From: Hofstenia miamia
Taxonomy: Eukaryota > Xenacoelomorpha > Acoela
Length of the DNA: 64,000 nt
Direction: 5' to 3'
Assembly: GCA_004352715.1 (NCBI GenBank)
Contig: SCFE01000083.1
Coordinates: 656,918-720,917 of the forward strand
Positions within the stretch are counted from its first letter, which is position 1, and every line of letters starts with the position of its first letter. The notes under the pieces were generated by a model. That model was given only the letters and a program-made list of their open reading frames with translations, was not told the DNA's origin and made no database searches. Position numbers and translations under genes: made by a program. This document shows, piece after piece, positions 54,924 through 64,000 of the stretch.

Positions 54924-55690
54924 AGTGGCAGATTTAAGGGAGGGACCATGGGAATGCAATCCCCCATGAGGAAGCAAAACAGAAATTAATTTGTGGAAAC
55001 GTAGTAAAAATTCTAAATTAGTGCCCAATTTTTGTGTTTCATTTGCAAAACGATCCAAATGTTTGGCAAATTTTTCAAATAACTAATAACATTGCAAAGA
55101 TTTAGCAAATATTTGTCAAGCTTTACAACTTTTTTCAGTTCAGACTTTAATGTACAAAATAATTATACCCATTTCATATAAAAACCTAATAATATTAAAT
55201 ATTCATCATCTTCATTTTAGTGGTTTGTTTAAAATGGTAGAAGATTCGATCCTAGACATACCAAAATGCTACTTCATTCCTACATAGAACTTTTATAATC
55301 AGCTAATTGTCAAATTACTGATTTGCCACTCCCATTTCTGTCCTCTTTTTGTATTCTCCAGAAATTTGAAATTGTAATTACCATATGTTACAGAAAAAAT
55401 TAGTGCGAAATATTGTTCAACCATCAATGCATATTAATTAATAGCGCATAATTTTAGCACATTTAATTTTGGTACGGGACCACAAATAGGTGCATCTATT
55501 TATAAATATAAATTATAAGGGGATAGTAGAAAGTCCGACTAGAACATCAGCAAGAACTTTCAAATTCTTATCATAGCATGTAGAGAAATTTATGAGGATT
55601 CAAAACTTTATCAAATTTAGAATGAAAAATATTATGGTAAAATAGAGTTAAACAGCCTCAGTACCCCATTAAAAATTTCTAGATCCACCC
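54924..55690. mobile_element. Possible MITE with CAGTGGCAGAT ends
   Basis: CAGTGGCAGATTTAAGGGAG at 54924 and the inverse of TTTCTAGATCCACCCC near 55689 (GGGGTGGATCTAGAAA) resemble terminal repeats of the CAGTGGCGGATCxAG type seen in animal DNA transposons. No target duplication was found and the inside is AT-rich without coding capacity. Confidence 0.35.
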
Positions 55691-56266
55691 CGGTATAAAA
55701 TAGTACATTTTGGGAATTTTTTAGATCCGAAACATATTCAGTATATTCTCCAAGTTGAAGTTCCATTCGGATCCGATCCGATTCCATCTCTGTTGTGTCT
55801 ATAAAGAGCTATTAAGATAATATATTCACATGAGATGAACTAAACGTCGATCNAATAGCGCATAATTTTAGCACATTTAATTTTGGTACGGGACCACAAA
55901 TAGGTGCATCTATTTATAAATATAAATTATAAAGGGATAGTAGAAAGTCCGACTAGAACATCAGCAAGAACTTTCAAATTCTTATCATAGCATGTAGAGA
56001 AATTTATGAGGATTCAAAACTTTATCAAATTTAGAATGAAAAATATTATGGTAAAATAGAGTTAAACAGCCTCAGTACCCCATTAAAAATTTCTAGATCC
56101 ACCCCGGTATAAAATAGTACATTTTGGGAATTTTTTAGATCCGAAACATATTCAGTATATTCTCCAAGTTGAAGTTCCATTCGGATCCGATCCGATTCCA
56201 TCTCTGTTGTGTCTATAAAGAGCTATTAAGATAATATATTCACATGAGATGAACTAAACGTCGATC
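55440..56266. repeat. 413-bp direct duplication around a single N
   Basis: 55440-55852 and 55854-56266 are the same apart from one base that I noticed (AAGGGGATAG versus AAAGGGATAG). The single N at 55853 joins them. This is most likely two versions of the same contig end, not a genomic tandem repeat. Confidence 0.88.
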
Positions 56267-56990
56267 TTGTCTTTGGATGGCCACTACCGCAGTCGCAAAT
56301 GAAACTTACTCTATGCATACAAAAAGATTAATCCATAGATTGCTTAATAAAATTTTCTAGACTAGATGTAAATTATTTTTGAAAGATCTTAATTTTATTC
56401 TCTTACAATTGTTGTCATCATTGTTTTAATGTATTTTTGAACCGAGCAAGGCTGGCCTATACACTGCAAAGTCCCTACATAATAAAGCCAATATAGTATA
56501 TTGAAAGCTAGTGATTAACATAGTGCCTCTCATCGAATTATGAGTTCCAAGTACTTATTAATTCAATAAATTAGGACATTGTACAGCAGGACACTGTGAA
56601 ATTGCATTTTAGAATTAATAGAATTGCAAATAGACTATCAAAAGCAATCACAACTATTATTAGAGCAGCAATTGGTCAGTTAACGACACCAAAGGGATCT
56701 TCTCATCAGAAACGCGTAACTGTTAAAATGAGGAATTTGCGCCTAATCTAGCATCTGATTATCTACATAATAAACATTTTATGAGAAAGTTAATCGGTTT
56801 CCCAATGCTAGTAAATTTCGCAAACTGGTTGTCTAGTTTAACAAGTCAAAAATTTAAATGTTTATGCTAACTTCGAAATTATGTATTTAGTGGGATTGAT
56901 TAGATCGAAAAGTTTTTCAAACAAAATTAAACATCAAAGACTTATTGATTAATCAAAATTTCAAATATTAGCTCACTTCTAAAGAATTAC
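56267..56990. other. AT-rich DNA, perhaps part of a LINE
   Basis: A broken plus-strand frame near 56640-56900 may belong to the LINE that is recognisable from 57000. No other feature is seen. Confidence 0.35.
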
Positions 56991-57700
56991 CTTAGATATA
57001 TGATATGATACTAAAGATCTTGGTATAATTATTCGTTCTAACTGTTCTTTGTCTTCACATGTGAATACTAGGGTGAAAACGTGCTCTAAAATGCTATTTC
57101 TAAGCCCTTTTCAAATTTTTCTAATGTTAAACGGAATATTTATATTTTGCTTCTGCAATCCAATTTTCATTACAATATTTATGTTAGAATTGTGCAGACT
57201 TGGATCGCTTGGAGTTATTTCAGAGAAATCCTATGAAAAACTTCAAAGATCATTAAATGTATTGGTTGATCATTTTTACTAAAATCTTTAATGGCGAATA
57301 TTGTAGCTTCAATGGATTATATTGGACTATGTTTCCCAGAGAATTATTCATTATCATTATGAATTTTTTATTATTCAAAAAAGCTGATAAAAAAGGCTGA
57401 TGAATTCTTTCTTAATCGAATAACTTCAAACGCTGAAATAGTTCTGTAGACATTTATTACTCTAAAATTAAACCATTGAAAATAGATTTTCTAATTTTTT
57501 TGTTTGAAAACTATTTGAAAACCATATACCATTAAAAATATAATGAACAAGCTGAGGGAAGCTTAAAATTTCTCAATTAAAGAAAGAGTTAAATTTATTG
57601 GCAGTAAAATTGAGACATTTCTTAAGATATAATTCTAACAACTCAAACCAGATACCACACTTAGCTCTAGAGAATACCTAATATCGAATAGTTCCAAATA
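56991..57700 (+). pseudogene. LINE 3-prime fragment
   Basis: The frame just before 57049 reads TKDLGIIIRSNCSLSSHVNT, the KDLGVxxxxxLxxSxHI block after the RT palm. It continues to 57282 (GVISEKSYEKLQRSLNVLVD), the part with VWxxxxxxxxxxLExxQRR in other LINEs. Further broken frames reach about 57700. The copy is truncated at its 5-prime side and ends about 120 bp before the intact GPCR gene. Confidence 0.6.
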
Positions 57701-57820
57701 GAAATTGAAGGTATCCATTGCCCTTAATCACTTTAATTTCCTAACATTTATCTACTTCTGAATTGCAATTGAAGTATTGACCAATGACGAGACGTTAAGA
57801 TTTAATAGAAATTTTCAAGT

Positions 57821-58705
57821 ATGGCAAATGGGTATCAATTGATATATCTCTACAGCCTCTCTGCACTAACGATAGTTGGTATATTCTTCAACACACTTAT
57901 CATACTGGTCTTGCGTAGACAAAAACAAGGAAAACCATTTGCAGAAGTTTACATAGAGTTGGTGGCTTATAGTGATCTTGCACATTGTATTTGTGGATTT
58001 ATTACTATAATGACAGTGATACATTTGGAAAAGTTTGTTGACCGATATGTTGCATTGGAAATATTTTTGTTTTCGATCTTCTACTACACAGAGTTCTCAG
58101 CTCTTTTCATGGCAATGGCTGGCAACATTGAGCAATATTTGGCTATTTGCCACTCGCTTTTCCATCGTAGATTTTATAGCAAGCATTTACGTCAAACCAT
58201 GATATGGGGCATGCTATTATTTTTATTGCTAATCATTTCGATAATTTCCGGAGCCAGAATTTTTGAACTGTGGTATTATTACATCTTACTCCTCACATTC
58301 TTAATCTTAACTGCGTTTATTACAACACTTACTACCATGTTAGTTTCTTGCAGAGTGTATGTCAAAGTAAAGAGCATGAGGAGAGCGCAAAACAAACGCA
58401 AATCATTTTTGACACAAAATAATGCAGAAACGTTTGCAAAACAGCTTGAAAGTCGAAAGCGAGACACGCAAATTCTTGTTGTTTTTAGTTGTATTGTTAT
58501 TGGGTATGTACTACTTGTAGTACCTTACACAACTTTGTTCACCTTTTCGTATGTGCGAGATTTACCCATTGTATTAGTAACCGCAATGAAAATTTTCTAT
58601 GTAATGTACAATATCCAATTTTGCGCGAAGTTCTTCTTGCATTTTGCAATTCGGGAACATTTCAGGAAAGAGACGCTAAAATTTCTTCACTCAAAGTTTC
58701 GTTAA
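57821..58705 (+). CDS. Divergent rhodopsin-like seven-helix receptor (GPCR), intact
   Basis: The intronless frame of 294 codons begins at ATG 57821 with a very short N-terminus, then seven hydrophobic helices at about residues 9-31, 45-67, 78-103, 126-146, 151-176, 217-239 and 248-275. Rhodopsin-class landmarks: Asn24 in TM1, Asp52 in TM2 (YSDLAHC), Trp129 in TM4, Pro235 in TM6, and a helix 8 (FAIREHFRKE). Unusual features: E104-Q105-Y106 stands where D-R-Y is expected; TM7 has NIQFC where NPxxY is expected; and no Cys at the TM3 top or in loop 2 for the standard disulphide. The basic loop 3 (KVKSMRRAQNKRKS, SRKRD) suits a G-protein contact. It is a plasma-membrane receptor of unknown ligand. 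Two broken relatives are in the window. Other serpentine families are possible but less likely. Confidence 0.88.
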   Translation: MANGYQLIYLYSLSALTIVGIFFNTLIILVLRRQKQGKPFAEVYIELVAYSDLAHCICGFITIMTVIHLEKFVDRYVALEIFLFSIFYYTEFSALFMAMAGNIEQYLAICHSLFHRRFYSKHLRQTMIWGMLLFLLLIISIISGARIFELWYYYILLLTFLILTAFITTLTTMLVSCRVYVKVKSMRRAQNKRKSFLTQNNAETFAKQLESRKRDTQILVVFSCIVIGYVLLVVPYTTLFTFSYVRDLPIVLVTAMKIFYVMYNIQFCAKFFLHFAIREHFRKETLKFLHSKFR

Positions 58706-58805
58706 TCTTAAAAAACAAATTTGTAAGACAGTGAGCATAAAACTTTTATGCAGTTATTTCATAAATTCCGTTTGTGAATCCTAGGAATGCTATATTGTAA
58801 AACAC

Positions 58806-59499
58806 AATGCCATTCGATGTATTTTATTAGTGTGCACAGCTTAAAAAATTCAATTTTTTCAACAGGTACATTTATCTTAATGAGTAGAATATGGTTGAAG
58901 TATTTAATTGCATACTGGTGTGCTACTAAACATTAGGAAATGCACAAAACCGAACAACATGAATCAATAAAGTAAATTATCAAATAGAAATGCTTTTTTT
59001 CATTTATATTACAGTTGGTCTACTAAAGTAGTCTTACTGGTACTTGGCAGAAAATGTTTGAGAGATCAAAACATCGCTTTGATACCTAAGAATAAATGTC
59101 CCGCTTCTCTAAATGAGCTTAGAGATATTGCAATACCTGATATCATTAGNNNNNNAATGCCATTCGATGTATTTTATTAGTGTGCACAGCTTAAAAAATT
59201 CAATTTTTTCAACAGGTACATTTATCTTAATGAGTAGAATATGGTTGAAGTATTTAATTGCATACTGGTGTGCTACTAAACATTAGGAAATGCACAAAAC
59301 CGAACAACATGAATCAATAAAGTAAATTATCAAATAGAAATGCTTTTTTTCATTTATATTACAGTTGGTCTACTAAAGTAGTCTTACTGGTACTTGGCAG
59401 AAAACGTTTGAGAGATCAAAACATCGCTTTGATACCTAAGAATAAATGTACCGCTTCTCTAAATGAGCTTAGAGATATTGCAATACCTGATATCATTAG
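58806..59499. repeat. 344-bp direct duplication around a 6-base N run
   Basis: 58806-59149 and 59156-59499 match with two visible differences (AAAATGTTTG versus AAAACGTTTG, TGTCCCGC versus TGTACCGC). The N run at 59150-59155 joins them. Probably duplicated or allelic contig ends directly downstream of the intact receptor gene. Confidence 0.88.
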
Positions 59500-60000
59500 T
59501 CGAAGATTTCAATAAACAATAATAATCATTAAAACTGGAATGGCCATATCACTTGTTCCATTACAATTTAGTTACTGTGCAAAATAAAGTTCGGCTTCAC
59601 TGCTATTTAAGTATGATAAATTTGCTCGATAAGAATATTACTTACTTTTCTCGTTTCAATTAGTCAATCCATTCAAAATTATTGGATAACTTACAAGACA
59701 ACCTTCTCTTCTTCTAATTTGATAGCATGCATAAGGGACTTTTTGAAAGATGGAAGAGGAACACTTACTTTTAGGAATAGTACTTCTGGTTGGTTCACAA
59801 TACACAGAGGAAGCAATCAGAGTATTGGCTCCTTATTTTGGAATTTCAAAGCCAAGTTGCCTAATGCTATTAATGAATCTTTTAAACTAGTTTTTTATGC
59901 AAATGACACAAAGATTATTGTTTCTTGTTTGTTTGGTGATATTCATTTAAATTCTTCACCGGCTCAACTAGAAGTCGATAATATTAATCTCTGATACATA
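59000..60000 (+). pseudogene. LINE RT fragment
   Basis: Before the N run and again after it the plus strand reads WSTKVVLLVLGRKC and RDIAIPDIIS, an RT-N-terminal block. The frame 59719-59994 then gives FLKDGRGTLTFRNSTSGWFT, SIGSLFWNF and LVFYANDTKI, in which FADD is YAND. Stops separate the parts. It is a dead copy of a LINE unlike the CR1-like ones. Confidence 0.65.
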
Positions 60001-61149
60001 AATGAAAGTATTCATTTAAAAATTGAAACTGTAGTAAAATGATTTTCAGTTTTCCATATTTTTCTATTTATCCTTAGAGCACGATTTTAAAGACAACAAA
60101 AAATGCTAAAATATTGGAGTTGACAATTCAAACAAATCCTGCACGTAGTATTGATAGAGAGACCCTGCAAAAAATGCTATACATTATAGTTAGTCTGCGA
60201 ATAACATTTTTGCTTTGCTAAGAGAACTGTAGTTTCAAATCATTATTATTATCTAATATTAATCAATTTTTAAAGATTTTAAGAAAAATAAAAAAGTTTT
60301 TGGATAGCGTGTATAAATTGACATTAAAATGCTACAGCATGTCAAATTTCTTATATTTTTGTATTTAATTTGTTGCAATTCAATATAAAAATACAGTAAT
60401 TAGATTATACAAAGGCACTGTCATTCGAAAAAAGGAGTTGGTCAACGAAAATTAAGCCTAATAAAACCAAAGTATTGCTCCAAAACATTGTTATTCATTA
60501 TAATTGTGTAATATTTGAATAAATTGAATATAAATATAACAGTTAAAACAAAAGAATCTTTACTTTTAAAGGTGTATTTATTACAACAAATATTTTCGAA
60601 TTTCTTTATTTAACATTGAAGAGCTATTCTCCGACATTTTTCTATATATTTGCAAATTGTATTGGTTGTTAAAGATATGTATATTTATAAGATTAAGCTA
60701 TCCTGACCTATTCTAATAAATTCCAAATGCTAATAATTGCCTTAAAAAAGATCAAGTCAAATATATTGAAAAGACATTCACTAGATTCATTCTTCATATA
60801 AAAATCTAAGAAAGATTTCATTAAGATTAAATAACATAACGGTGAATATAACCTCCCCTTTACCCGATTTTGTCAAGAGTAAATACGATGAAATATATTA
60901 AGTATATTTGTGTGTATGATTTTAGAAAATCATCCACCGAAATCCAAACAAAATTTGACAATTTCCCCACAGTTCGCCTTAAAGTTTCTTGAAATAATAT
61001 TCCTTTAAGTGAGTGCATATATGTATATTATATATATATANNNNNNNNNNNNNNNNNNNNNNNNNNNNNNNNNNNNNNNNNNNNNNNNNNNNNNNNNNNN
61101 NNNNNNNNNNNNNNNNNNNNNNNNNNNNNNNNNNNNNNNNNNNNNNNNN

Positions 61150-61191
<42 letters not shown>

Positions 61192-62264
61192 TATAAAAGA
61201 TTGGGGAAAGGGCTTTGAATCCTTCATCGTTGAGTTTCGCTATTGATATAATTGAATTAATATTTTGAAGACATTGAATTCCAATGCAACTGTATTTCAT
61301 AAATAAACAGAAATTGATTTGTCAGCATACATGTAATACACAAATGGCTTTAGTATATTGAAAGATTCAAAATAAACTTCAACTTCTAAGTGGAAATGTT
61401 CCATTCTATATAACAATGGGTATTACAGTAAAATTTTATTGAACATTTTAGATCTGTTTTGTTTTATGCATTATTTATTTGGCATACTGATTTTTGTTTT
61501 ATGCATTATTTATTTGGCATACTGATCGAATGAATTTCAAAAAAATTAAAATGATTTCAAAAAAGCATTTTTCATCTTCATGGAGTATGAAATTTTGATT
61601 ACTTTTACTTATATTGAAGTATACACAAAAATATTGAACTTAGACTTAAAGACTGACAGGGTATCAAAATTTTAAACTCAATTTTTCAAAAATCATTTAA
61701 AGGAAATCATATTTTAGAATTTACACTTTGATCAAAAGTGTTGTTGAATACTGGAATGAAAAAACGTTTATGTAAGGTAATTTTTACATGTCACAGTAAA
61801 TTCGATTGTGAAAGATTAACTAAAAAATGAACGAACGAAATTAATACCAAATTTAATAAAGATTCAAGCTTTTGAGTACTTAGAAACTGAAAGATAGGTA
61901 TGTAAGTAATCTTTTTCTACATTAGGTTAATCCCATTAGATGCGATAGGTACTTTTTGCTGACATTCATATATCAATATGCAATTAACTGCAATCATGAA
62001 AATTGATAAATGCAAAAATTGTTTCATCTCCTTAAAGAAATCTTAGCCTTAAACTGCTTATTTTTATTAAGAACAAATTGTGTTTCCACATTTTCAAATA
62101 AAGATCTCCAAACCTATTATGAAATTTGGGGTCTTGAGGTATGGAAACAAATCTTGGTGAACGTGCTCGAAGTTAATATTGGAAAAGTTTTACTAAAGTG
62201 TAAAGTTGTAATAAATCATTTAAATTTAAATTAATTATTATATTTTTCCAGAAGTTATTTCAAA
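60001..62264. other. AT-rich intergenic DNA
   Basis: No gene is supported. It contains a (TA)n tract at 61025-61040 and 61150-61191 on both sides of a 109-base gap (61041-61149), and a 35-bp word (TTTGTTTTATGCATTATTTA start) repeated in tandem at about 61458-61527. An open plus frame at 62010-62234 has no features. Confidence 0.5.
61041..61149. other. Assembly gap (109 N) in a (TA)n tract
   Basis: TA repeats border the gap on both sides, so it is probably unresolved microsatellite. Confidence 0.95.
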
Positions 62265-63115
62265 TCAATTTTTGATTGCAAGAACTTTCGCGTTTCCTTT
62301 CTGGATTGTTTTCTTACTACCAAGTGCAATAGGAATTTCCCATAAAATTTGGAAATTATACATGGAGTAGAAAACCTTTAAAGTTATTGATAACAGAGGA
62401 TTGAATTCCCTAATATAAGACAAAGATAGCAGTATTGTATAAGGAGAAACAAAAATTGCGTAACTGATGATGATGCAGGTGTAGACAACCAAAATTTGTT
62501 TTCCAAGGTTTTTTGCCCGCATATTTTCAGCAGTAAATTTCGAACTTGATTGTTATTTTATTGTTTGATTCTTTCGCATGGCTCTCATTTTCAAGAAGAA
62601 CTTTACTAAAGCTAGTTGTAAGTGTAGTAATAACTGCGGTAAGAACAATTACGATTATCAATAAAATAGAATAGTAGAAAATTTTGATAAGTCTAACAAT
62701 AAAAATAATTACGATGATTATTAAGATGATTCCTAGCATGTAGTAAATGGCATTTCTGCGCCGATCCGCATTATAATATCTTCGATGCAAAAGTGATTGA
62801 TACACTGCCAGATATTGTTCTATATTGCCATTGCTAAAAATAGCGCAGAAAATTCTGAAAAATAGAAAATTGAGAATAAAATAATCTCAAAAACTAAACT
62901 TTCTTGAATTATTTCTGCAAAGTGGATCATTACTACTGCGCTATTAATCCATCAAAACAATGTGCAAGATAACTGTAAGCAACAAGGTCAATGTAAATTG
63001 ATTTCCCAATTTTTTGTTGATGTAGGATCAATATAATGAGAATATTTAACATAATCCCAATGATTGTTAGAACAACTAGACTGTAGCGATATGCTAAATT
63101 AAAGCCACTTTCCAT
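62265..63115 (-). pseudogene. Rhodopsin-like GPCR pseudogene (third paralogue)
   Basis: On the minus strand the ATG at 63115 opens MESGFNLAYRYSLVVLTIIG, TM1 with LNILIILIL, and TM2 with VAYSYLAHC, where the Asp of the paralogues is Tyr. A stop follows near 62935. In another frame come ILFSIFYFSEFSALFLAMA (TM3) and, after a further shift, NIEQYLAVYQSLLHRRYYN (62805 downward), again with E-Q-Y. TM4 and TM5 follow up to 62527, and TM6-TM7 (ILVVYTCIIISYAIFVSPY, YSMYNFQI) in 62265-62522. Several breaks and the lost TM2 Asp make it a pseudogene. It faces the intact gene at 57821 (tail to tail). Confidence 0.85.
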
Positions 63116-63430
63116 TCCTCAAAATGTGTTAATGCAATTGACTTATTTTTTATTAACTGCAATAGTATAAAATTTAAAGCTTTAGCTACCAATCAAAGAG
63201 TTAATAAGCACTAAATTAATTGTTGACTAAATTTTGATTTTCGCAGGAACAGTCAGTTTAGAAATTGTGTTATTCAATAAACAAATTTGCATTATGAACA
63301 AATATTGATATTTTTAAAATGTAGCAAATACAACATAAAATGTCGCTCAGCAAAAAAATCTATTACAATGAAATTCTATTTCTATCGCATTTCAAGACTG
63401 AAATTAATTAAAAATGTATTCCGCAAGATT
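63116..63430. other. AT-rich DNA upstream of the third receptor copy
   Basis: About 300 bp with no feature that I can support; it would have held the promoter of the minus-strand receptor. Confidence 0.4.
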
Positions 63431-63902
63431 TCTTAGTTAATTATGCTCGTTCAAATATTTATAGAATTTTAAGCTATGGCTCAGCTTTATGTATAGGAAA
63501 CTTGCCTAGAACTGCATTGATAAAATGACTAACTGGGCAATTGAGATTATTTCAGGAGCTCCACGATTTGCGCATGTTACTAATCATTATATTAATCTGA
63601 AGATAATGAGAGCGTATAGTTTTGCAAAATATATTTCCTCATTATATTTTCTGGGAATTTTGTTTGGCAAAAACTTAATTTTTTCACAAAATGATATTTT
63701 TCACCATCTAAATTATAACAAAAGATTGCATGTATTTCTGAAGTCCCGCAGGATTAATAACAGCTTTGGAAAAAAATCATTTTTTAACCTTGCTTGTGAA
63801 ATTTTTAATGAACTACCATTACATGTTAGGTCTGCTGAAAAATTACTAAAGATTGAAATCAAAACACTCAATGAAAAGAAAACAAGCAAGGAATATTCAT
63901 AG
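63431..63902 (+). pseudogene. LINE 3-prime end fragment
   Basis: The open frame 63525-63902 reads WAIEIISGAPRFAHVTNHY, YNKRLHVFLKSRRINN and FGKKSFFNLACEIFNELP, then VRSAEKLLKIE: the end of a non-LTR ORF2 (GAP block, then FGxxSFxNxxxxxxNxLPxxxR). The part before 63525 continues the same protein in another frame (SYGSALCIGNLPRTALIK). The RT core is missing. The frame is fairly long and clean, so this copy may be younger than others. Confidence 0.7.
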
Positions 63903-64000
63903 AACTTTAGGGTCCCTTAGCTTGCTACAGCAATTCAATAATGGAATTTGTATTGTTAGTTTTGTAGTTTGTAGTGGATAATAAATCGTTTGATAAGTAG

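Noticed and set aside
62010-62234. 74-codon plus-strand frame upstream of the third receptor copy
   Set aside because: No domain, no start context, AT-rich composition; probably chance.

Overview
The window looks like a piece of an invertebrate (metazoan) nuclear genome. It is strongly AT-rich and full of (TA)n microsatellites. It has canonical GT-AG spliceosomal introns of 55 bp to about 15 kb, a ciliary/flagellar motor gene, rhodopsin-like GPCR paralogues, and a dense layer of decayed transposons (Ty3/Gypsy, CR1/L2-like and other LINEs, Tc1/mariner, hAT-type elements with 8-bp target duplications). I could not place it in a phylum. It is a draft assembly: seven large N runs, one 6-base run and several single Ns, many of them flanked by duplicated contig ends.

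The main host gene lies on the minus strand from 48740 down to 13756: the first nine coding exons of an axonemal dynein heavy chain, closest by remembered family patterns to the outer-arm beta class (DNAH9/11/17). All nine exons join in phase through GT-AG junctions and give about 612 codons of the DHC_N1 tail domain starting from a good ATG. The exon after 13756 was not found, so the gene continues in a long intron below 13.75 kb or outside the window. Its introns hold most of the repeats. Intron 1 (40236-48383) contains a CR1-like LINE with a MITE insertion. Intron 2 (24789-40041) contains a LINE broken by a mariner derivative, more LINE pieces, hAT MITEs and two gaps. Introns 5 and 7 contain Tc1 fragments and a hAT-type element with a LINE tail inside it.

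Three related GPCR sequences flank this gene: a broken plus-strand copy at 2322-3208, an intact 294-aa plus-strand gene at 57821-58705, and a broken minus-strand copy at 62265-63115. All three show E-Q-(Y/H) where most rhodopsin-class receptors have D-R-Y; TM7 (read in the intact gene and the minus-strand copy) lacks a normal NPxxY. They look like a divergent, locally expanded receptor family.

Region by region: 1-3.8 kb, AT-rich DNA, a SINE-like stretch and the first GPCR pseudogene. 3.84-11.35 kb, a C-rich degenerate Ty3/Gypsy element plus an unexplained coding-like segment. 11.45-12.92 kb, an inverted-repeat-bounded element with a 33-bp tandem repeat. 12.96-48.74 kb, the dynein gene and its repeat-filled introns. 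48.7-56.3 kb, a hAT-type element enclosing a truncated Tc1 transposase, a hAT MITE, a second Tc1 pseudogene and an assembly duplication. 56.9-64.0 kb, LINE fragments and two GPCR loci.

No rRNA, confident tRNA, CRISPR or bacterial-type operon was seen. The best candidates for something undescribed are the GPCR family with its altered DRY motif, the composite hAT-type elements carrying LINE or Tc1 sequence, and the C-rich segment after the Gypsy integrase.
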